NCBI GenBank assembly: GCA_964406345.1
Contig: CAYORK010000001.1
Coordinates: 1 to 64,000 of the forward strand
DNA length: 64,000 nucleotides
Origin: SYAN01 sp964406345
GTDB taxonomy: Bacteria; Actinomycetota; Actinomycetes; Nanopelagicales; Nanopelagicaceae
Reading direction: 5' to 3'
The notes under the pieces are model-generated. The model was not told the DNA's origin. It worked only from the letters and a program-made list of their open reading frames with translations, and did no database searches. A program made the translations under genes and the position numbers. This document shows positions 24,744 through 32,592 of this stretch, piece by piece; position 1 is the stretch's first letter; each line of letters starts with the position of its first letter.

Positions 24744-25544
24744 ATGTCGCAAACGAGTGGCCCAGCAGATGCTTCGACGAGCAAGAGCTTGGCAGGTCGC
24801 GTCTGTCTCGTCACCGGCGCTTCGAAAGGTATCGGGCATGCGATCGCACGTGCGCTAGGTGCACAAGGTGCTTTCGTCATCGCGCATTACGGTTCTGATC
24901 GATCAGGTGCGGAATCTGCCGTCCGAGAGATTGAAGATGACAAGAGGCTATTGATCCATGCTGATCTTGCAACACCGGATGGCTATGGAGATTTGTGGCA
25001 GGAAGCCGTTGCGTGGAGAGGTCGAGTGGATGTCCTCGTCGCTAATGCGGCCGTGATGCCGGAAGCATCGCTTACCGACTCAGAGGAGATATGGCGCAAT
25101 GCCTTCGATCTAGCAATCAACATCAACGTCCGGTCCACGGCGCTCTTGATCAGAAGAGCGGTCAATCACTTCCTTGAGATCGGTGGTGGATCGATCATCG
25201 GCATGTCGAGTTGGGCAGCGCAACAAGGTTCCGGAAATCCGAAGCTCAGCGGTTATGCAGCATCGAAGGCGCCGATCGCCGCGTTACTGAAGACGATTGC
25301 GCGCGCTTATGGCAAGGATTCGATATTTGCTTATCTGATATCTCCAGGGATCGTCCGTACTGCGATGAGTGAGAACTCTGCGAAGTCGATGGGCGGTGAG
25401 GATGTGATCACTGCACGGCTTGCGATGGGAGAGTGGGTGCCACCGGAGGAGATCGCGGAGTTGGTCGCCTTCTTGGCATCTGGGAAGAATCGTCATCTCT
25501 CGGGCTCGACCTTCGACGTCAATGGGGCGACTTACATCAGATAA
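24744..25544 (+). CDS. Short-chain dehydrogenase/reductase (SDR), paralogue 2
   Basis: A 266-residue classical SDR: TGASKGIG for NAD(P), VANAAV, a catalytic Ser in MSSWAAQ and YAASK with the Tyr-Lys pair. AAGGGG six bases before ATG 24744 selects this start over ATG 24738 and TTG 24723. It is a close paralogue of the SDR at 10766-11545. The divergent fused HcnA-HcnB gene begins 49 bases away. Within the SDR2 copy the canonical NNAG is VANAA, a small change near the active site. Substrate unknown; probably an alcohol or ketone of the pathway. Confidence 0.85.
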   Translation: MSQTSGPADASTSKSLAGRVCLVTGASKGIGHAIARALGAQGAFVIAHYGSDRSGAESAVREIEDDKRLLIHADLATPDGYGDLWQEAVAWRGRVDVLVANAAVMPEASLTDSEEIWRNAFDLAININVRSTALLIRRAVNHFLEIGGGSIIGMSSWAAQQGSGNPKLSGYAASKAPIAALLKTIARAYGKDSIFAYLISPGIVRTAMSENSAKSMGGEDVITARLAMGEWVPPEEIAELVAFLASGKNRHLSGSTFDVNGATYIR

Positions 25545-25603
25545 CCCCGTTCAGCGCCACTCTCGTAACATCGCCGTAACAAGGTGTTGCGAGACTTCTC
25601 CAC

Positions 25604-26941
25604 ATGACTTCCCCCAATACGGATCCAAATCCTGGCATCGAGAGACAACGAGACTTCGTCCTTCGCACTCTCGAAGAGCGCAACATCCGTTTCGTCCGCC
25701 TCTGGTTCACCGATGTCCTGGGATTCCTCAAATCCGTTGCCATTGCACCGGCTGAGTTAGAGACGGCATTCGAAGAGGGAATCGGCTTCGATGGTTCTTC
25801 GATCGAAGGCTTCGCTCGTGTCAGTGAATCGGATATGTTGGCAAAACCTGATCCGGCGACATTCTCGATACTTCCATGGCGAACCGAGAGCCCAGGTGCG
25901 GCAAGGATGTTCTGTGACATCGCTTTGCCCGATGGAAGTGCTGCCCCTTCGGATCCGCGTAATGTCCTTCGAAGGACTTTGGAGAAGGCAGCAAAGATGG
26001 GTTTCACCTGTTACACCCATCCAGAGATCGAGTTCTTCCTCTTCAAGTCCGATCCGAATGAGAGTAAGGCTCCGATCCCTGTAGATCAAGGCGGCTACTT
26101 CGACCATACTCCGAGTGCTGTTGGCAATGACTTCCGTCGGCAAGCGATCACGATGTTGGAAGCGATGGGAGTCTCGGTTGAGTTCTCACATCACGAGGGC
26201 GCCCCAGGACAACAAGAGATTGATCTTCGCTATGCCGATGCACTTTCGACCGCTGACAACATCATGACATTCAGACATGTGGTCAAGGAAGTCGCTCTCG
26301 ATCAAGGTTTCCATGCATCCTTCATGCCGAAGCCATTCACCGAGTACGCGGGATCGGGGATGCATACCCATTTCTCCCTCTTCGCTGAAGAGAAGAATGC
26401 TTTTCATCAAGATGGCGCCGAGTTCCATCTCTCGCCAATCGGTCGATCATTCATTGCAGGCGTACTGAAATTCGCGCCTGAGTTCACAGCGATCACCAAT
26501 CAGTGGGTCAACTCATACAAGAGATTACATGGCGGAGATGAGGCGCCTTCGCTTGCCACATGGGGAGCGCATTCGAAATCTGCCTTGGTGCGAATCCCGA
26601 TGTATAAGCCAAAGAAGGAAGTATCGACTCGAATCGAGGTTCGCTCCCCGGATAGCGCCTGCAATCCCTATCTCGCCTTCTCCGTCATCATCGCTGCGGG
26701 GCTGAAGGGAATCGAGGAGGGCTTGATCCTCGAACCGTCCTCTGACCTTGCTTCAAGTGCGGTCCGGTTACCAATGAGCCTCAGTGAAGCCATCTCGCAG
26801 ATGGAGAAGAGCGATCTGGTCCGAGAGGTCCTTGGTGAGTCGGTCTTCGAATATGTATTGCGCAATAAGCGGGCCGAGTGGCAGGAGTACCGGCGACAGG
26901 TGACTGCGTTCGAGTTAGAGCGTTATCTACCCGTTCTCTAA
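25604..26941 (+). CDS. glnA: Glutamine synthetase, GlnA2-like
   Basis: A 445-residue type I glutamine synthetase. GFDGSSIEGF (about 64-73), the metal ligands in HPEIEFFLF and HHEGAPGQQEIDLRY, SGMHTHFSLF and the glutamate-binding IEVRSPDSACNPYLAF segment are present. The region that carries the adenylylated tyrosine in GlnA1 is replaced by a shorter stretch without a matching tyrosine, and the length matches the actinobacterial GlnA2 group. It makes glutamine from glutamate, ammonia and ATP; here it could also recover ammonia released by the upstream catabolic genes, though that is inference. It starts 59 bases after the SDR and looks independently expressed. Confidence 0.9.
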   Translation: MTSPNTDPNPGIERQRDFVLRTLEERNIRFVRLWFTDVLGFLKSVAIAPAELETAFEEGIGFDGSSIEGFARVSESDMLAKPDPATFSILPWRTESPGAARMFCDIALPDGSAAPSDPRNVLRRTLEKAAKMGFTCYTHPEIEFFLFKSDPNESKAPIPVDQGGYFDHTPSAVGNDFRRQAITMLEAMGVSVEFSHHEGAPGQQEIDLRYADALSTADNIMTFRHVVKEVALDQGFHASFMPKPFTEYAGSGMHTHFSLFAEEKNAFHQDGAEFHLSPIGRSFIAGVLKFAPEFTAITNQWVNSYKRLHGGDEAPSLATWGAHSKSALVRIPMYKPKKEVSTRIEVRSPDSACNPYLAFSVIIAAGLKGIEEGLILEPSSDLASSAVRLPMSLSEAISQMEKSDLVREVLGESVFEYVLRNKRAEWQEYRRQVTAFELERYLPVL

Positions 26942-26968
26942 TGCCGCTTTCTCATCTATGATCTGCGC

Positions 26969-27073
26969 ATGAAGAGCGCTTTCACGTCTCAATCAGTTCT
27001 CTTGCGCGCTCTCCTTCTCTCCTTGGCTTCAACACTAGGCCTCCTCCTTCGTTGCCGCGACGGGGCCAAGTAG
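26969..27073 (+). CDS. Leucine-rich leader peptide of leuA
   Basis: A 34-residue open frame, ATG 26969 to TAG 27071-27073, ending 131 bases before leuA. Ten of its 34 codons are leucine, clustered as LL, LLLSL and LGLLL, the last a run of CTC CTC CTT, followed by a charged tail RCRDGAK. The position and composition are those of an amino-acid attenuator: ribosome stalling on leucine codons when leucine is scarce would alter folding of the hairpin at 27055-27091. Such leaders have been predicted for leuA in Actinobacteria. A rival minus-strand frame at 27035-27217 shows no comparable features. Confidence 0.8.
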   Translation: MKSAFTSQSVLLRALLLSLASTLGLLLRCRDGAK

Positions 27074-27091
27074 CCGGTTCCCTCGTCGCGG
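27055..27091 (+). promoter_or_regulatory. leuA: Attenuator-like stem-loop downstream of leucine codons
   Basis: An 11-bp stem with one bulged T (27055-27065 with 27080-27091) begins right after the last leucine codons, and the leader stop codon sits in its loop. A smaller repeat, GAAGCG with CGCTTC, follows at about 27097-27121. There is no run of U, so the mechanism may be Rho-dependent or translational rather than a simple intrinsic terminator. Confidence 0.6.
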
Positions 27092-27204
27092 GGATTGAAG
27101 CGATAACGGCATCACCGCTTCCAGAGCATTCCTTGATGAGATGACTCCACGGAGATCAAAAGAAGAATTTCCGACGATTTGATACGAGAAGAAGAGGCTT
27201 AGAG

Positions 27205-28947
27205 ATGTCTTTCCCAAAGCAAGTCCCGAGTGCGATGCCGATCAACCGATACTCCTCATTTGTCCCGGTCGATCTCAAGGATCGAACCTGGCCGACGAAG
27301 ACGATCACAGCTGCTCCGAAGTGGTGTTCGGTCGACCTGAGAGATGGAAACCAAGCCCTGATCGATCCGATGGATTGGTCGCGAAAACTCGCGATGTTCA
27401 ATCTCCTGGTGAAGATGGGTTACAAGGAGATCGAAGTCGGGTTCCCCTCCGCGAGTCAGACCGATTTCGATTTCGTCAGGAAGATCATCGAAGAAGGTCT
27501 CATTCCTGATGACGTGGTCATCCAAGTACTCACTCAAGCGCGCGAGAACCTCATCGATCGCACCTTCGAGTCGATTCGTGGCGCAAAGCAAGCGGTCGTC
27601 CATCTCTACAACTCGACATCGACCCTGCAGCGTCGAGTCGTCTTCGGTCTCGACAAGGAAGGCATCAAGAAGATCGCGACAGATGCGGCCGAGTACTGTC
27701 TTCGTCAGGTCGATACGGTCAAGGGCACTCAAGTCTTCTTCGAATACTCGCCAGAGTCCTACACCGGAACCGAAGTCGAATATGCGCTTGAGGTTTGTGA
27801 TGCAGTGACAGATATCTGGAAGCCGACGCCTTCATGGAAGACGATCATCAATCTTCCTGCAACCGTTGAGATGGCGATGCCGAATGTCTATGCCGATTCC
27901 ATCGAATGGATGCACCGAAATCTCAATCGCCGCGACTCGATCGTCCTGAGCCTTCATCCTCATAACGACCGCGGAACTGCCGTCGCTGCGGCAGAGCTTG
28001 GCTATATGGCAGGCGCGGACCGCATCGAGGGAACTCTCTTCGGTAATGGTGAGCGGACCGGAAATGTCTGTCTCGTGACGCTAGGACTCAATCTCTTGAG
28101 CCATGGCATCGATCCAGAGATCGACTTCACTGACATTCCTGGGATACGGCGTGCGGTCGAATATGCCAACCAACTTCGTGTGCCAGAACGACATCCTTAC
28201 GGTGGCGATCTTGTCTTCACCGCTTTCTCTGGCTCACATCAAGATGCGATCAAGAAGGGTCTAGAACACCTCGAGCGCGATGCCAATGCTGCGGGCGTTG
28301 CCCTCGAGAACTACCAATGGGCTGTTCCTTATCTGCCGATCGATCCAAAGGACATCGGCCGAACTTACGAAGCGGTGATTCGTGTCAACAGCCAATCAGG
28401 CAAGGGCGGCGTCGCGTATCTCATGAAGAGCGAGCATCAACTCGACCTACCTCGGCGATTGCAGATCGAGTTCAGTCAAGTGATCCAGGCGAAGACTGAC
28501 GCAGATGGTGGCGAAGTCCTCGCTGATGAGATGTGGCGGATCTTCGTCGATGAGTACTTGCCTGCGGAGTTGACTAAGGATGTCTCGCCATGGGGTAGGT
28601 TCAAACTTCTCGGTATGTCAGAGCGATCTGAGATGGATAAGGATGTGCAGTTGACCGCGTCGATTATCGATGATGGGACCAGGCGCGAGATCGATGGCAC
28701 CGGCAATGGACCGATCTCAGCTTTTTGTAATGCCTTACAAGGTATCGGCGTGAATCTTCAAGTACTCGACTACTACGAGCACGCGATGTCCTCTGGAGGA
28801 GATGCGAAAGCAGCCTCATACCTCGAGTGTGAGATCCAAAGTGGTTCGAGTGCGAAGTCCGTCTATTGGGGCGTCGGTATCGACCCAAGCACCACGACAG
28901 CATCGCTGAAGGCGATCATCTCGGCGGTAAACCGAGCCTTGAGATAA
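27205..28947 (+). CDS. leuA: 2-isopropylmalate synthase
   Basis: A 580-residue enzyme of the long actinobacterial LeuA form. The N-terminal TIM barrel has VDLRDGNQAL with the metal aspartate, then LHPHNDRGTAVAAAELGY (HxN pair) and GNGERTGNVCLVTLGLNL; the C-terminal part from about residue 440 is the leucine-binding regulatory domain (SGGDAKAASYLECEI). It condenses acetyl-CoA with 3-methyl-2-oxobutanoate, the first step of leucine synthesis. Expression is probably controlled by the leader peptide and stem-loop upstream. ATG 27205 follows a weak AGAGG site. Confidence 0.96.
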   Translation: MSFPKQVPSAMPINRYSSFVPVDLKDRTWPTKTITAAPKWCSVDLRDGNQALIDPMDWSRKLAMFNLLVKMGYKEIEVGFPSASQTDFDFVRKIIEEGLIPDDVVIQVLTQARENLIDRTFESIRGAKQAVVHLYNSTSTLQRRVVFGLDKEGIKKIATDAAEYCLRQVDTVKGTQVFFEYSPESYTGTEVEYALEVCDAVTDIWKPTPSWKTIINLPATVEMAMPNVYADSIEWMHRNLNRRDSIVLSLHPHNDRGTAVAAAELGYMAGADRIEGTLFGNGERTGNVCLVTLGLNLLSHGIDPEIDFTDIPGIRRAVEYANQLRVPERHPYGGDLVFTAFSGSHQDAIKKGLEHLERDANAAGVALENYQWAVPYLPIDPKDIGRTYEAVIRVNSQSGKGGVAYLMKSEHQLDLPRRLQIEFSQVIQAKTDADGGEVLADEMWRIFVDEYLPAELTKDVSPWGRFKLLGMSERSEMDKDVQLTASIIDDGTRREIDGTGNGPISAFCNALQGIGVNLQVLDYYEHAMSSGGDAKAASYLECEIQSGSSAKSVYWGVGIDPSTTTASLKAIISAVNRALR

Positions 28948-28982
28948 CGGTTTCGCGAGAGAGCCGAACTACCCTTTCCTCC

Positions 28983-29741
28983 GTGGCCCTCTATCGCGAC
29001 CAGGCAATCGTCCTTCGCACCCATAAGCTCGGCGAGGCGGATCGCATCATCACCCTGCTATCGCGCGATCACGGGCGGTTTCGTGCCGTGGCGAAGGGCG
29101 TAAGAAGAACGAAGTCAAAGTTCGGCGCCCGCCTTGAGATCGCAAGCCATATCGATGCCCAATTTTATGTCGGTAAGAGCCTGGATGTGATCACACAGGT
29201 TGAAGGCATCGAGAATTATGGCGATGCCATCTCCCATGACTATCAGAAGTGGACTGTCGCTCACGCAATCGTCGAAGCAGCGGAGAGATTTACGACCAAT
29301 GAACGCGAACCCGTTCGACAGCATTTCCAACTGGTAGCGGGAGCTCTCAAGTCATTGGCACATGAAAGTTATGACTCGCTCTTGATCCTGGATGCCTACC
29401 TGCTCCGCTCACTTTCGGTTGCAGGCTTCGCCCCTTCAACCCATGATTGTTCGATCTGTAATGCACCAGGACCACATCGATTCTTCTCACTCGTTGGTGG
29501 CGGATCGGTCTGTGGGCAGTGCAAACCATCTGCCTCTGCTACACCGGAGGAGAAGACCTTGGAATTGATGGGTGATCTCTTGAGTGGGAATTGGGAGCGA
29601 GCCGTCGCAAGCGAGATTCGCAATAGGCGAGAGGCCTCGGGGTTGGTCGCTGCATATCTACAATGGCATGTGGAGCGAGGATTGAGGTCCTTGCCATTCG
29701 TCGATCGCACAGTCTCTGAGGAGAGCGTGAAAGCAGTATGA
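28983..29741 (+). CDS. recO: DNA repair protein RecO
   Basis: A 252-residue RecO. The GTG start at 28983 was chosen because the family N-terminus is ALYRDxxxVLRTxKLGEADRI, seen here directly after it; the open frame extends back into leuA. An OB fold with KGVRRTKSKFGARLE is followed by a helical domain and a zinc site, CSIC at about 185-188 with CGQC about 24 residues later. RecO loads RecA on SSB-coated DNA with RecR. It overlaps uppS as ATGA, the usual actinobacterial recO-uppS pair. Confidence 0.93.
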   Translation: MALYRDQAIVLRTHKLGEADRIITLLSRDHGRFRAVAKGVRRTKSKFGARLEIASHIDAQFYVGKSLDVITQVEGIENYGDAISHDYQKWTVAHAIVEAAERFTTNEREPVRQHFQLVAGALKSLAHESYDSLLILDAYLLRSLSVAGFAPSTHDCSICNAPGPHRFFSLVGGGSVCGQCKPSASATPEEKTLELMGDLLSGNWERAVASEIRNRREASGLVAAYLQWHVERGLRSLPFVDRTVSEESVKAV

Positions 29742-30499
29742 AGTTCCAGAAGCCGACACCGCATCCCAGTGGCGCGAAGCCACCGAAGATTCGCGCTGAG
29801 ATGTTGCCCAAACACGTTGCCATCGTCATGGACGGAAATGGTCGATGGGCGAAACAAAGAGGCATGGCGCGCACCAAGGGACATGAAGCAGGAGAGCGAG
29901 CTCTCTTCGATGTTGTAGAAGGTGCACTAGAGATCGGGTTGAAGGAGATGAGCGTCTTCGCCTTCTCGACCGAGAATTGGCGCAGAAGTCCCGAAGAAGT
30001 CCGATTCTTGATGAGTTTCAATCGAGAGGTGATCCGCAAGAGGCGTGATGAGATGCATGCCCGCGGTATCAGGATCCGTTGGGTGGGAAGGAGAGCGCGT
30101 CTCTGGGCGAGTGTGGTCAAGGAACTCGAAGAAGCGGAGAGACTTACCAAGAGGAACTCTGTTATGACGCTCAACATGTGCATCAATTACGGCGGCCGAG
30201 CAGAGATCGTTGATGCCACCAAGAAGATCGCAGAGGATGTCGCGAAGAAGCGGATCAAGCCGGATGCCATCACCGAGAAGTTATTCGCTCGTTACCTTGA
30301 TGAGCCGAAGATGAACGATGTCGACCTCTTCTTCCGTTCTTCTGGCGAACAACGCACCAGCAATTTCCTGATGTGGCAATCGGCATATGCGGAGATGGTC
30401 TTCATGGATGTACTCTGGCCAGATGTCGATCGCTTGACGTTATGGAAGGCGATTGAAACGTATGCAGAGCGGGAACGACGATTTGGAGGCGCACAATGA
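29738..30499 (+). CDS. uppS: Isoprenyl transferase (undecaprenyl diphosphate synthase family)
   Basis: A 253-residue cis-prenyltransferase. The diphosphate-binding VAIVMDGNGRWAKQRG is at about 27-42, followed by KGHEAGERAL, FAFSTENWRRSPEEV and the C-terminal RSSGEQRTSNFLMWQSAYAE. It lengthens an allylic diphosphate with isopentenyl diphosphate to make the polyprenyl carrier for cell-wall synthesis. Chain length cannot be read from sequence. Start and stop both overlap neighbours as ATGA, so recO, uppS and the DsbA-family gene are coupled. Confidence 0.94.
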   Translation: MKFQKPTPHPSGAKPPKIRAEMLPKHVAIVMDGNGRWAKQRGMARTKGHEAGERALFDVVEGALEIGLKEMSVFAFSTENWRRSPEEVRFLMSFNREVIRKRRDEMHARGIRIRWVGRRARLWASVVKELEEAERLTKRNSVMTLNMCINYGGRAEIVDATKKIAEDVAKKRIKPDAITEKLFARYLDEPKMNDVDLFFRSSGEQRTSNFLMWQSAYAEMVFMDVLWPDVDRLTLWKAIETYAERERRFGGAQ

Positions 30500-31101
30500 C
30501 GACGAAGACAAAGGCAGAGTTCTGGTTCGATCCGATCTGTCCATGGGCTTGGATGACATCACGCTGGATCCTCGAGGTTGAGAAGGTCCGCGACATCGAT
30601 GTCACTTTCAACATCTTCTCGCTCGCCCATCTCAATCGAAATACCGCCGATGAGAAGTACCGACTCAACTTCCCGAAGTCATGGCGGACGACCCGTGTCA
30701 TCATGGCTGCGAAGACGAAGCACGGTCAGGAATATGTCCTGCCGCTCTACACCGCAATCGGCACCCGAATCCATTTGAAGAAGATGGAGATCGGAACCGA
30801 ACTCTTGGAAGAGGCGCTCATCGAAGTCGGACTCGATAAGTCGTTGGCAGCCGAGATGGACAACGAGTCGTGGAACAATTCGATCATCGAAAGCCACGAG
30901 CGTGGAATCTCGCTTGTCGGTAACGATGTCGGCACACCTTTGATCAAGGTCGGCGACTTCGCCTTCTTCGGTCCAGTCATCTCGCCTGCACCGAAGGGTG
31001 AGGCCGCTGGCAAGCTCTGGGATGGCGTGGTCAATGTCGCTTCTTATCCCGGCTTCTTCGAGATCAAGCGCTCACGCACAGTCGGTCCGATCTTCGACTG
31101 A
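30496..31101 (+). CDS. DsbA-family oxidoreductase (Rv2466c-like) with single-Cys CPWA motif
   Basis: A 201-residue thioredoxin-fold protein of the DsbA family like the mycothiol-dependent reductase Rv2466c of mycobacteria. FWFDPICPWAWMTSRW at residues 9-24 aligns with the family active site, but the second cysteine of CPWC is alanine here. GVPTP-like cis-proline is present as VGTPLIKVGD. No signal peptide is visible, so it is cytosolic. With only one active-site cysteine it may work by a monothiol mechanism with a low-molecular thiol, or as a non-redox isomerase-like protein. Coupled to uppS by an ATGA overlap. Confidence 0.82.
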   Translation: MTTKTKAEFWFDPICPWAWMTSRWILEVEKVRDIDVTFNIFSLAHLNRNTADEKYRLNFPKSWRTTRVIMAAKTKHGQEYVLPLYTAIGTRIHLKKMEIGTELLEEALIEVGLDKSLAAEMDNESWNNSIIESHERGISLVGNDVGTPLIKVGDFAFFGPVISPAPKGEAAGKLWDGVVNVASYPGFFEIKRSRTVGPIFD

Positions 31102-31110
31102 GATTCGTCA

Positions 31111-31461
31111 ATGCTTGTAGTCGAGGGCGAACGTATTCGCTATGACCTTTCCTGGGTCGAGAACCTTGGCGCTTTCGCACGTGATCCCGTCGCTTCACTC
31201 AGCAATTTGTCTGCCGTATTTCGGCGTGAGCATCCCTGGACGAGCGAAGTCTTGCGAGGGGTTCGTGCCCCTGGGACTGGCTTTCCATTCCTGATCATGC
31301 TCGGAACGATGAGGCGACGCCGCGGGAAGGACTTCTGCGTCATCTACCGACGTAACCCGGTCTTGGTGCTGGAGTTCAAGAATGAGAAGTACGAGCGTTG
31401 GATCATCCCGGCAGCGGCAGAGAACATCGCCTTGCTAAAGGCGAAGGGATTTACCCTCTAG
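31111..31461 (+). CDS. Small conserved protein of unknown function
   Basis: A 116-residue protein I do not recognise by name. It starts VVEGERIRYDLSWVENLGAFARDP, has a basic stretch TMRRRRGKDFCVIYRRNPVLVLEF and ends PAAAENIALLKAKGFTL. The strand-rich core closing with one helix is reminiscent of a small PH-like or barrel fold, but that is a guess. It begins 9 bases after the DsbA-family gene, so it is probably the last member of the recO transcript. Its TAG stop shares the palindrome CTAG with the TAG stop of the convergent cysD. Confidence 0.65.
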   Translation: MLVVEGERIRYDLSWVENLGAFARDPVASLSNLSAVFRREHPWTSEVLRGVRAPGTGFPFLIMLGTMRRRRGKDFCVIYRRNPVLVLEFKNEKYERWIIPAAAENIALLKAKGFTL

Positions 31462-32363
31462 AAGTAACCCTCTCGCTTCTTCTTCTCCATCGAATCTTCC
31501 TTGTCGCCATCGATCAAGCGCGTTGCACGTTCACTGAGGCGAACACCAGTGATCTCTTCCACTACCTCTTGCAAGGTAGTGGCAGTCGATTCCACACCAG
31601 CTGTCAATGGATAACAACCGAGGGTTCGGAATCGGACCATCATCATCTCCGGCGTCTCGCCCTCTTCAAGTGGATACCTCTCGTCATCGACCATGATGAA
31701 CTGCTCGCCACGACGAACCATGGGACGTTCCTTAGCAAAGTAAAGCGGGTTCACTTCGATGTCTTCTTGCCAGATGTAGTTCCAGATGTCGAGCTCTGTC
31801 CAATCTGAGATCGGAAAGACTCGCATCGTCTGCCCATCTGTCATCCGAGTGTTGTAGGTGCGCCAGAGTTCAGGGCGTTGATTACGTGGATTCCATTGAT
31901 GTCCTGGCTCGCGGACACTGAAGATCCGCTCCTTCGCTCGACTTCGCTCCTCATCGCGACGTGAGCCACCGATTGCAGCATCGAACTCGTACTTGTCGAG
32001 CGCTTGCTTGAGAGCGAGTGTGTTCATCACGCGGATGTACTCCGAGATTCCGTGACTGAAAGGAGTGATCCCATCTCGGATCCCGTCCTCGTTGATGTGA
32101 GCGATGAGTCGCAGCCCATGCTTTGCGACGATGCGATCTCGGAAAGTGATCATCTCTTTGAAGTTCCAGGTGGAATCGACATGAAGCAATGGGAAAGGAA
32201 TCGGCGCGGGGTAGAAGGCCTTTCGCGCGAGATGGAGGATGACGGTCGAGTCCTTGCCTATCGAGTAGAGGAGGACCGGGTTGCGGAAGGTCGCCGCTGT
32301 CTCTCGAAGGATCTCGATTGATTCGTCCTCGAGTTCTCGGAGGATGCCCGCTGAGCTCAACAC
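31458..32363 (-). CDS. cysD: Sulfate adenylyltransferase subunit 2
   Basis: A 301-residue CysD. LYSIGKDSTVILHLARKAFYP near residue 30 is the PP-loop (SIGKDS is normal for CysD), followed by FPLLHVDSTWNF, GGSRRDEERSRAKERIFS and the C-terminal RFRTLGCYPLTAGVES. It forms adenylylsulfate with the GTPase CysN. The GTG at 32363 is the likeliest start because family similarity begins about seven residues later; the open frame continues to 32483 through an inverted repeat. No cysN, cysC or cysH lies alongside, which is unusual. It is divergent from recA. Confidence 0.88.
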   Translation of the reverse strand: MLSSAGILRELEDESIEILRETAATFRNPVLLYSIGKDSTVILHLARKAFYPAPIPFPLLHVDSTWNFKEMITFRDRIVAKHGLRLIAHINEDGIRDGITPFSHGISEYIRVMNTLALKQALDKYEFDAAIGGSRRDEERSRAKERIFSVREPGHQWNPRNQRPELWRTYNTRMTDGQTMRVFPISDWTELDIWNYIWQEDIEVNPLYFAKERPMVRRGEQFIMVDDERYPLEEGETPEMMMVRFRTLGCYPLTAGVESTATTLQEVVEEITGVRLSERATRLIDGDKEDSMEKKKREGYF

Positions 32364-32375
32364 GGGGTGAAGCCT

Positions 32376-32426
32376 AGGAACCCCAGGCAGGTTCTGCCCC
32401 CTCGCGACTCGCCAGGCGGGGTTCCT
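32376..32426 (-). promoter_or_regulatory. Inverted repeat in cysD 5' region, possible structured RNA
   Basis: Perfect 9-base arms, AGGAACCCC (32376-32384) and GGGGTTCCT (32418-32426), enclose 33 bases that include a hairpin GGCAG-GTT-CTGCC (32386-32398). On the cysD strand the structure ends 12 bases before the GTG start, close enough to affect initiation. A CCCC next to the start could pair with the GGGG arm as an alternative fold. It matches no riboswitch class I know. Confidence 0.5.
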
Positions 32427-32432
32427 ATCGTT

Positions 32433-32446
32433 CGAACAGATGTTCG
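32433..32446. promoter_or_regulatory. LexA (SOS) box upstream of recA
   Basis: CGAACAGATGTTCG is an exact match to the Gram-positive/actinobacterial LexA consensus CGAAC-N4-GTTCG. It lies about 146 bases before the recA ATG and about 70 before the cysD GTG, so it may influence both. recA is the expected target. Confidence 0.88.
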
Positions 32447-32592
32447 GATACCCTTCTCGTACCCAGCCAGAGCGGTTCCACACTTCCGCAAGGGTCTAAC
32501 CCTCGCCGTCGGTGGTCCTCCGTACCTTCTGGATCCGTGCGGACCGCAAGGTCCATCGAGCCCATCAAAGTGGGAGATAGAGAGGTAAGACC

